Positions 55,631-64,000 of a stretch of DNA of 64,000 nucleotides are shown piece after piece (positions within the stretch are counted from its first letter, which is position 1; each line of letters opens with the position of its first letter). Under the pieces are notes generated by a model, which saw nothing but the letters and a program-made list of their open reading frames with translations, was not told the DNA's origin and searched no databases. The stretch spans positions 37,760,649 to 37,824,648 of the forward strand of contig NC_052350.1 in NCBI RefSeq assembly GCF_009727055.1. The letters run 5' to 3'. This DNA comes from Benincasa hispida. Its lineage: Eukaryota > Streptophyta > Magnoliopsida > Cucurbitales > Cucurbitaceae. The position numbers and the translations under genes are program-made.

Positions 55631-57067
55631 ATGGCGGACAAAAAACAACAGTCCCTCAACAACTTCAACTCCAACCAACCGGCCACCGCCGATTCCTCAA
55701 CTCAAATCCTCCCCACCACCACCACTCCGGCCCCCGCCGCCGCCAGAAAAAAGCTCACTCTAATCCCCCTCATCTTCCTTATCTACTTCGAGGTCGCTGG
55801 CGGTCCTTACGGCGAGGAACCCGCCGTCCAAGCCGCCGGTCCCCTCCTGGCCATCATCGGCTTCATCGTTTTCCCTTTCATATGGAGTGTCCCCGAGGCG
55901 CTAATCACGGCGGAGCTCTCCACCGCCTTCCCCGGCAACGGCGGATTCGTCATTTGGGCCGAGAGAGCCTTTGGACCCTTCTGGGGTTCTCTCATGGGAA
56001 CCTGGAAACTCCTCAGCGGCGTCATCAACATCGCCGCCTTCCCAGTTCTCTGTATTGATTACATCAAAAAAATGGCTCCGCCTCTCGAATCCGGCTGGCC
56101 CCGCCGCATCGCCATCCTCGCTTCCACCCTCATCCTCGCCCTTCTCAACTACATCGGTCTCACCATCGTCGGATACGTCGCCGTCGTTTTAGCCTTCTTG
56201 TCTCTATTACCCTTCATTTTAATGACCTTCATTTCAATCCCCAAAATCAAACCCCATCGATGGCTGATTTTGGGCGATAAAAAAAGGGATTGGAATCTAT
56301 ACCTCAACACTCTGTTTTGGAACCTCAATTTTTGGGATAATGTCAGTACACTCGCCGGAGAAGTCGAAAACCCCCAAAAAACATTTCCAATGGCTCTGTT
56401 CGTCTCTGTAATTTTCACCTGTCTTTCTTACTTAATCCCACTCTTGGCCGTAATCGGCGCTGTAGATGTAGAACAATCCGCTTGGGGTTCTGGATTCCAC
56501 GCCCAAGCCGCCGAAACAATCGCCGGAAAATGGCTGAAAATCCTCCTGGAAATCGGTTCATCGTTATCAGCAATTGGGCTTTTCGAAGCCCAATTAAGCA
56601 GCAGCGCGTATCAAATTCTGGGTATGGCGGAAATTGGGATTTTACCCAAATTCTTCGCCGCTAGAGCGAAATGGTTCAATACTCCATGGATTGGGATTGT
56701 GATTTGTACGGCGATTTCGCTAGCGGTTTCGTACATGGATTTCGCTGACATTGTAGCGTCGGCGAATTTCATTTACAGTTTGGGGATGTTGTTGGAATTT
56801 TCATCGTTTGTTTGGTTGAGATGGAAGCATCCAGGGATGAAAAGGCCGTTCAAGGTTCCATTGAAGCTGCCTGGTTTGATCGTGATGTGTTTGATTCCGT
56901 CGGCGTTTTTGGTGGTTGTGATGGTGTTTACTCATACGAATGTGTTCTTGGTGAGTGCTGCAATGACAGTGGGTGGGATTTTATGGTTTGGATTGATGAA
57001 GATTTGTAAGAAGAAGAAGATATTGGAGTTTAATCCTGAAACTGAAGCCATTGTTGAAGAATTGTGA
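55631..57067 (+). CDS. PUT4-like: PUT-type polyamine transporter (PUT4/At3g13620-like)
   Basis: One intronless open frame of 478 residues, strikingly GC-richer in its first half than the flanks. It belongs to the APC superfamily, L-amino-acid transporter type, and to the plant polyamine uptake (PUT/RMV1) branch, proton-coupled carriers of putrescine, spermidine and spermine in membranes. A ~40-residue Ser/Thr/Pro-rich cytosolic tail is followed by about 12 hydrophobic segments. Landmarks are [20 protein letters not shown] (55-74, first broken helix), [20 protein letters not shown] (94-113), [20 protein letters not shown] (231-250) and [18 protein letters not shown] (398-415). The C-terminus is short and basic then acidic ([20 protein letters not shown]). 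The length equals that of the usual family. The first ATG has a good context (AATCATGGCG). Assignment to PUT4 rather than another PUT is from recall and less certain than the family. A truncated 5' copy lies at 27160-27308. Confidence 0.92.
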   Translation: MADKKQQSLNNFNSNQPATADSSTQILPTTTTPAPAAARKKLTLIPLIFLIYFEVAGGPYGEEPAVQAAGPLLAIIGFIVFPFIWSVPEALITAELSTAFPGNGGFVIWAERAFGPFWGSLMGTWKLLSGVINIAAFPVLCIDYIKKMAPPLESGWPRRIAILASTLILALLNYIGLTIVGYVAVVLAFLSLLPFILMTFISIPKIKPHRWLILGDKKRDWNLYLNTLFWNLNFWDNVSTLAGEVENPQKTFPMALFVSVIFTCLSYLIPLLAVIGAVDVEQSAWGSGFHAQAAETIAGKWLKILLEIGSSLSAIGLFEAQLSSSAYQILGMAEIGILPKFFAARAKWFNTPWIGIVICTAISLAVSYMDFADIVASANFIYSLGMLLEFSSFVWLRWKHPGMKRPFKVPLKLPGLIVMCLIPSAFLVVVMVFTHTNVFLVSAAMTVGGILWFGLMKICKKKKILEFNPETEAIVEEL

Positions 57068-58286
57068 GACAAATAATGTTATAGTTGTTATGAAGAAGTT
57101 GCAGGTTACTCTGTTTTTGTGTTGATTTCAATTTTAATTTACTGCTTTCGAATTTGTAGATATTTGTAGTTGGCATAGTCTACTACTTGGTGTTCTTCCT
57201 TGTTTCTAAGGAAACCTTTTAGGGTTTTTGATCATTTTGATTTCTTTGTCGTTGTTTCCAATGATGATTTTGTAACCTAATTGTTCATATGATTTTATGA
57301 ATTTGTGGAAAATAGGGATAGGTGGATTACATTTTCTTCAAAAAAAAAAAAAAATTAATAAAGTTGAGGCAAAAAAGTATAATGAGATATTTTTGCATAT
57401 TCATTTTGGGTTTTTACAATCAATTCCCTTGTTATTAGATAGAGATTTGTTGCCTTCTTTTTTTTACCCTTTAGAATTTTTTTTCCCAATACATATGTAT
57501 GGATTTCCTAATAATAATAATAATTGTGGATAGTGAAATATAGTATGTGAGTTTGTAATATTTGAGAGGATTCGAAGGATAGTCTGGTACAATAGACTCA
57601 ACGATTGTCGGTGATAGTTTAGAGAATTAAGAGAAATGGAGAGATTAGAGTATTTTTAACATAGTGCAAATGTCATGAGCCCATCTTGGTTATTTAGAAA
57701 TCTGGTTTGGTAAAGATCGTTTACTAATTAACTTCTTGGGTCATTAATCAAACTATTACTAACGATTATGAATCTAAGCATAACTTTGCCTTTATGGGTC
57801 GACCTTCATACTTAGCCAAGATTCATTGAGTTATTACGACAACAAGAGCAATAATGATAGAGAAAATCATGTCAAACATATCTAATAATTTATTTGGATG
57901 AGATGAGATGACATAAGGTGAATTTTAATGTGTCATATCTAACTTTTTAAGTATGTGTCAAATAAGTTATTTTTTCAAAGATAATAGGAGAAACCTCAAT
58001 ACATACATAAACTCTTCTCTTTGACTAAATAGATAATACAATTTAAAAAATATCTCTTTCTAAACAAAATAATCATCGAGAGAATTTGACACAACAACAA
58101 TATGAGTTGAACTATTAATTTCGAAAACTTTTTATTACGTTCTAAATTAAAACTTTATAAAGTCGTTTAACTCCAATTTTGCATCTAAATTTTGAAATTG
58201 TTTATTAGAAGTTTAATATTATAAGATTTTTTTAAATGAATTTATGGGATATATGATTGAAAGATATGTTAAACACAAACTTCACA
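57068..58286. other. 3' flank of transporter gene and AT-rich spacer
   Basis: The first ~250 bases are T-rich, as usual for a plant 3' UTR; no single poly-A signal stands out. No further gene. Confidence 0.45.
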
Positions 58287-58313
58287 TTTTCTTTTCTTTT
58301 CTTTTCTTTTCTT
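58287..58313. repeat. (CTTTT)n microsatellite
   Basis: Five pure pentanucleotide units. Confidence 0.9.
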
Positions 58314-59483
58314 TCTATTTTTTTTTAAATAATAGAATCATTGAAGTTAGAACCTAGTCAACAAATAACTAATTTTGAATACTGAAAATTAAAATTTTAG
58401 ATTGACTTAATTTAATTAGTCCTAATTAATACAATTAAATATATTTAACATATTAACTAACTAATCAACAAATTAAGTAATTAAGTAATTACATTAATAG
58501 AATAAGCATGAATTTGTAAAACTAAATTAAGTATATATTTTAATAAAATATTATTGATATATTCCATTCAAGTAATTAATTAATTTTTTTTTAGTAAAAT
58601 GAATATTAATTAATTAAGTATATAAAAATCAAAATCAAAACTTGAAAACTCATACTTTTGTAAGAAGGATACCTAAATAAATATTAATCTCATGCCCATA
58701 GGCCATCCCTATATAAATCTCATACCAAAAAGGGATATCATATATTCTTACTCATTTTCATCTTCAATTGTCTTTAATAATCATTTATCACCTTAGCTAG
58801 GGTCTATTTTTTTATTGATATCTTCTTTATAAATAATAAACTATATAATATTTTAATTGTTCATTTCATCTTTACTAGTTTAAAGACTAGAGAATTTGGG
58901 TAAATCCTTAAAAAAAAAAAAAAAAAACATCTTCATAGGCTAATTAAAGTGATCTAAAATTAAACTTGAGAAACTCTTGAAATGACTTTAAGAAACAAAA
59001 AGGAAAAGAAAAGCTTTTTAGTATAAATTTTGTAATGATTTAATATTATTAAAAGTGTTGTTATATATGTGTGTGAAATTATCGATTTATACCACTAAAC
59101 TTTAGGAGTTATATCAATTTAAACTCCGATATTTTATTAAGTGTGTCAATTTACATTTTTATTATGTTCTACATCAATTATAGTTATCTATTTCATTAAA
59201 TTTGACATTTGAAGAAGTCCACATTCGTAAGATTTGAATGCATTGATGATTTTCAAATGTAATCTTAACTTAGAAGCTTAATTGAAACAATTTTATGCTT
59301 TGTACCATACCTTTCAAACTAAATCTGAAGGAAAATGTTAATTGATACTCATAGAAGTTCATGATTTAAATTGATACAATCCAATATTTATTGGTGTAAA
59401 TCGATATTTTTCAAAATAATAATAATAAATGTAAAGGACTAACCATTTGAAATACTCTTAAGAATTATTTAGATAAACTATAA
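58314..59483. other. AT-rich spacer, no gene seen
   Basis: No recognisable feature apart from a poly-A run near 58912-58927. Confidence 0.5.
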
Positions 59484-60078
59484 ATTATAAATTTAAGGCT
59501 AAATTATAAGAAATATCTTTAAACTTTGTGTTTTGTGTCAAAAATATCTCCAAAGTTTCAAAAGCTTCATAAATACCCTAAAAGTTTTAAAAAGAATTCA
59601 AAATTACTCTTATCGTTAGTTTTGGATGGAAATCGTTAGTATGTTATTTAAAAATATCTCAAAATTTTTAATAGTATCAAAATACCTATAAACTTAAAAA
59701 GGTTTTTAAAAATACCATAATCATTGATATATATATAGTAGTCATTAATACCTCGTTGTAAAAATAACTTTAAAATTAAAAAAAAAATACAAAAAAGTTT
59801 TGAAATGCTACATGGTTAGTATAATGATCAACTTATTTGAAGTTTTCTTGAGTTAAAAAAACAACTAGTTTTAGAACAAATTATATACATATCCTCATTT
59901 TTTTTTCATATAGATACTCTTATTTTTCTCCACTTGTCCAATTCTTACATCATTTTTCTCACCAACTAAAATATAACCAATCCAATAAAATCCCAAAAAA
60001 TTGCAAAATCAAAATCCACCCTCAAAACATACCAAAAACATACCAAAAACATACATAGCTAAATACAATATATATATA

Positions 60079-60127
<49 letters not shown>

Positions 60128-60400
60128 CACACTCAATTACTAATATACGATCTTGATAAAACATTTAAGTCCTAAAGTCTCTTTGTGCTCCCGTTATTAT
60201 TGTTTCAGTCTATGTACCTTAATTAAAATGTACATATTTATTTATTTATGGGTAAACAAATGTCAATAGATAACAAAAAGTTGAGTAAAATGATAACGAA
60301 GAAGAGAGTGAAGAAAAAAAAGGAAATAGAGAAGTAAGAGTGAGAAGATATCAACACTTGTTGTCCATGCACTAAGAGTAAAGTATAGTTTTGAATTATT
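59484..60400. repeat. Family D element, copy 2 (partial)
   Basis: Aligns in order with 9988-11300: GGCTAAATTATAAGAAATAT at the left end, AATACCCTAAAAGTTTTAAA, TCTTGAGTTAAAAAAACAAC, AAACATTTAAGTCCTAAAGT and GAAGAAGAGAGTGAAGAAAA. The right TIR arm is not recognised. Confidence 0.5.
60068..60124. repeat. (TA)n microsatellite
   Basis: Almost uninterrupted TA/AT dinucleotides over 57 bases, able to self-pair. Confidence 0.95.
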
Positions 60401-60614
60401 AAGGCTTTATTTGGTAACCATTTTGTTTTTTATTTTTTATTTTTTAAATTAAGTCTACGAACACTATTTCCATCTCCAAATTTCTTACTTTGTAATATAC
60501 TTTTCACCAATGGTTTAAAAAACCAACTCAGATTTTGACAACTAAAAAAGTAGCTTGTTTTTTAAATTTGGCTAAGAATTAAACAAAAAATCAAATGGTT
60601 ACCAAACGAGACTT
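60401..60614. repeat. MITE, TTTGGTAACCATTT family, best copy
   Basis: TIRs AAGGCTTTATTTGGTAACCA and (reverse complement of right) AAGTCTCGTTTGGTAACCAT share a perfect 14-bp core, TTTGGTAACCATTT. TAA at both edges suggests a 3-bp PIF/Harbinger-type duplication. 214 bases, non-coding. Confidence 0.75.
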
Positions 60615-61249
60615 AAATAAACATTTTATAATTTCTAAACAAGTTAATATTTCTATTGTATATGTTATATTTACGTTAATAGTATTTTGTTGCTCATTTT
60701 TTTATGTTTCATAAATTTTTTACAATGTTATAGAAATATCTATTCGATCGTCAATCTATATTAAATCTATAAAAATGTGGAATTTTCATCCAAATTTTAA
60801 ATACTAACATTTAAAAATATATCTGCGTTTTTTTTGGCAGCGGTAATTTTTATTTATTTTTTATTTTTTTGAAGGAATTTTTACTCACCGTTGAAGAAGG
60901 AAAATGGGGAAGAGAATCTATAACCTAATCTATATCATACCTGAAAGCCACATCAAATCTTCGTTGGGTGGGCCACTTTGATTTGAAAGTTGAATTGTCC
61001 TTAGAATTGACCCCTTTTTTTGTTGCAAGAAAAAGCTCCCATTTGTTATTTTTGTTATCTAATACACACATTTTATTTTTACGGATTTTTGTTCCAAAGG
61101 TTAGATTTGAAGATTTAGACCTCTTAAGCCCAACCCTTATTTAAGAAAGAATCTATGAAATCTTGATTTTTTCTATTTTTTTATAGCACTATTTAATCCT
61201 ATGAGTTATCTTCTTTTTTTTTTTTTTTTTTTTTTCTAATTTAATTTAT
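60615..61249. other. AT-rich spacer, no gene seen
   Basis: No recognisable feature. A T-run of more than 20 bases lies at about 61212-61235. Confidence 0.5.
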
Positions 61250-61480
61250 AAGTTCGTCGGCCAACTATCAAACACCACCTTTGGCGATCTCTGACAAACT
61301 TTTGGTCACCAATTTCGACGATCACCTCCAACTAACCTCTGGTCGCTACTTCTATGCAGACTCTATCAACAAACTTCTAACCACCAACTCCAGCGACCGC
61401 TGTCGGCCAATCTCTAACTGCCACTTCTCATAACTCCACTAGCAAACTTTTCGCTACAAATCCGATAACTGTCACGAGAC
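61250..61480. repeat. GC-richer degenerate repeat patch
   Basis: Contains recurring words such as CGGCCAACT/CGGCCAATCT, CTGACAAACTT/ATCAACAAACTT, GGTCACCAATTTCGACGATC and CACCAACTCCAGCGACCGC. A related, smaller patch (complementary sense) occurs at 14230-14330. No frame gives a known domain. Confidence 0.4.
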
Positions 61481-61690
61481 CAAACAAATTTGAAAAAAAA
61501 TTTTAAGAAATTTTTAAATAAAATTGAAATTTTGAAAAAATATTTTTTTATATTATTCAAAGCCGTCCATGATATTTACTAAAATACACTTTCTTTTTCT
61601 TCTCATTCTTTTTTCTTTTGGAGTTTTTTAAAATTATTATTATTAAATTATTATTTTTTTTAATTCTCTCTCACTTTCTTTTAATTTAAG

Positions 61691-61813
61691 ATAAATGTTT
61701 TAATTTGTTTTAGGAGATTTTGTTTATTTAAAATAAATGTTTTATTTGTTTTAGGAGATTTTGTTTATTTAAAATAAATGTTTTATTTGTTTTAGGAGAT
61801 TTTGTTTATTTTC
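61691..61813. repeat. Tandem repeat, 41-bp unit, three copies
   Basis: Unit ATAAATGTTTTATTTGTTTT followed by AGGAGATTTTGTTTATTTAAA; copies two and three are identical and the first differs by few bases. Confidence 0.9.
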
Positions 61814-62191
61814 TTCTATTTTGACTAGATCACTTATCTATTGAGATTTCATGTATATGTCAAATATCTTGGTAATATAATAAAAATGTAAATATATATT
61901 GAATATATTGTTTGGTGTAAGATGATATATTGTACAAATCATACGATTCACACACTTATCAAATATACACTGATTTATTTCTAGCAAGTTTAAATATAGA
62001 GTGCTATATATATCAAATATAGCTTCTTTTCTCCTTCAAAACTTTTGGTTAATTCTTGCTTCATTTATGAGGATAACAATTTTCGAATTTTTGAGAAACT
62101 TTTCTTACTTGTATAGGTTCTAAAAATAAAACTATTTTGAAAATTTTATAACCACAAAAAAAAAACTTCTCTTATATGCTTTTTTTTTTAA

Positions 62192-62222
<31 letters not shown>

Positions 62223-63819
62223 GAGCAGTAAGAGGGTTGGAAAAGTAAATTAGGCCATATTTTTATGTAGAATAATAACCCATTAAACTATAATTGTGTA
62301 ATTAGGTATGTTTATTTAGACCATAGAGAACCCTAATTTAATTTAATAAAATTTTCACTTTTTTTTTGGTTAAGAATCATTTTTAAAATGCAAAGAATTA
62401 AAATGTTGAAAATAACTTAGCGTCAAATAAAAAATAAAACTCAAATTTTATGATTTTTTTTATTACTCAAGTCTAATTTGATTAAAAATTTTATAATTTT
62501 TCAATAATTGAATTTAACATTAAAATACTAATTAATTTTCATTTCAGCAATGTCAGTGAATTGGAAATTCTTTTTAATACAAAGATCTAAATTACAGACC
62601 TCTTGATCGCTAAAACATATTTCATATCCATTTTTTTTTATTAGAATAGTGAAGTACTTTAGGTTAAAATATATATATATATATATTTTTACCTTAAACT
62701 TAACCAATGGTATCAATTTCTACTGTAAACTTTTAATTTCATCAATTTAACATCAAACTTGAATAGATATATTAATATACACTCTAAATAAGATTTGATT
62801 TCAATTCTAATGGTTTCCATCACATGCTTAAAAGTCATGTCGCTCTATGATAGGTATTTAAAAAAAGAAATCTCAAGAAAATTACTATATTTTTTTTTCA
62901 ATTTTGAAGCGGATCATACATGATTCATCAACTGTTCATAGAAACAAAACTTATTTCCACCAATTTTTTTCTTCAATCGAGTACCCCATTTTTAAAATTA
63001 GTTATTACGATTTTGTATTTGATAATGATTCATGAATTTTAAAACTTTGAAAGTTTAAATACTAAATTTGTAGTTTAAAAAATTCGAAGACCAAATAAAT
63101 AAAAACTTTGAGAAACAATTTATAATTTTCTCAAATTTATAATTTAACAATGGAAAATCATAATTGAAACCCTAGAAGCTGATCCTTGAGAGAATTTCTT
63201 TCAAACTCATAACTTTCCACAAAATTTCAATTTTAGTGTCATTTTTTTCTTGGAATAATTTAGATCTTTCTCTAATAACCTATCAGTTTTATAGCATACC
63301 TTTTTATTATTTATTTATTTATTTATAATTTTATTTTAAATCAATACATCACATGAACAAGAAAATATTTTTTAAACCATTAGGAGTGGGACCCTGGTAG
63401 GCATTTGATTTCAAATTTTTGTATCCAACATTGACTCAAAGACCCAGCACACCTTGACTCTTTGATTTGAAAGTTGAATTTCTTATCTTAGAAATTTTGT
63501 TAAATCAACATTCTTTTTTTTCCCCTAAATTTTCATGGAAGTAGCAATTTAATCGTAAAATTTTAATAGATAATAATTTAATCCTTGTATTTTTAAACTT
63601 ATAACTATAAGATTTATTGGCAATGAGAGAATGAATAGAATTGTCTACTAATTTTAATTTTAAAATCTTAATTAATATACATGTGACAACTAAACTTGAA
63701 TTTTAATTTAAGAAAATGACATCAAACAACCAATTCAAATTAACAACTAATATCACAATGATACAAAACAACAAAGTAATCCTAACAAACAATCTAAAAA
63801 TTAGAAAAGAAATTAAGTG
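61814..63819. other. AT-rich spacer, simple repeats only
   Basis: (TTA)n at about 62194-62222 and (TA)n at about 62668-62686. ORFs such as 62528-62716 (minus) show no domain. Confidence 0.5.
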
Positions 63820-64000
63820 TAACAATAAAAGGAGTTTAGGGAAAAGAAGACACCAAAATTTATAGTGGTTCGACAATGTGTCTGCGACCACTCTCCAAGA
63901 TTCCTTCTTAGTTATTTTATTGAGAAAAGTAAAGTGGGAACAAAACCAACACAACCATCTTTTTCTTCACCTTAAAGAGAAATCTAGATCATTTTTATTG
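63820..64000 (-). repeat. Fragment of a family-B-like LTR at the window edge
   Basis: ACCAAAATTTATAGTGGTTC, then CCACTCTCCAAGATTCCTTC, is the complement of the TGGAGAGTGGAGTAGGCAAT..ACTATAATTCTCGG region at 45140-45205 of LTR B. It continues past the end of the window. Confidence 0.55.

Noticed and set aside
55609..56058. 149-codon ORF overlapping the transporter gene in another frame
   Set aside because: It is a shadow of the GC-rich first half of the transporter; there is no independent support.

Overview
The window is nuclear DNA of a flowering plant: AT-rich, with spliced and intronless plant genes, a eukaryotic tRNA gene and nested LTR retrotransposons. The style of the copia, DUF1985 and gene sequences suggests a eudicot, probably Cucurbitaceae; the family is an inference from recall, not proven here. 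It is gene-poor. Two protein-coding genes look intact: a DYT1-like bHLH transcription factor in four exons (15715-17112, +) and an intronless PUT-type polyamine transporter (55631-57067, +). One tRNA-Gly(UCC) gene (4100-4171, -) is intact, with three decayed relatives on the same strand at 3981, 6305 and 12133.

Layout. 1-2776: two opposed copies of a copia-type LTR ('family A'). 2777-6500: AT-rich spacer with the tRNA gene, a left-over sequencing adapter at 4714-4751 and an LTR-leader-like stretch. 6562-7915: decayed copia LTR plus gag. 8000-15700: AT-rich, with small TIR elements, tRNA relics and microsatellites. 15715-17112: bHLH gene. 18011-18762: hAT-type element with an 8-bp target duplication. 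20135-24556: probable degenerate CACTA element, invaded by a family A LTR. 24831-32892: patchwork of LTR fragments, a fold-back MITE, a 5' scrap of the polyamine transporter gene and a 4-kb solo-LTR-like element with a perfect 5-bp duplication. 32893-37025: broken copia element (INT, RT, RNase H). 37290-46080: a DUF1985 pseudogene split by a three-level nest: family A LTR, then a solo LTR ('family B', target duplication TTACC), then a deleted chromovirus (target duplication CGCTG). 50520-52456: another family A LTR. 53640-54420: decayed plant transposon-domain ORF. 54825-55170: MITE with a nested GC-rich hAT. 55631-57067: transporter gene. 57068-64000: gene-free AT-rich DNA with MITEs and simple repeats, ending in a fragment of a family-B-like LTR.

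Two assembly faults can be read directly. A Tn5/Nextera mate-pair junction adapter is embedded at 4714-4751. Around the 25-N gap at 43659-43683 the same ~845 bp appears on both sides, so two overlapping contig ends were scaffolded without merging. I found no convincing previously undescribed biological system. What stands out is the nested retroelement architecture, the tRNA-Gly relic cluster, the transporter gene scrap and internally repeated LTR regulatory regions.
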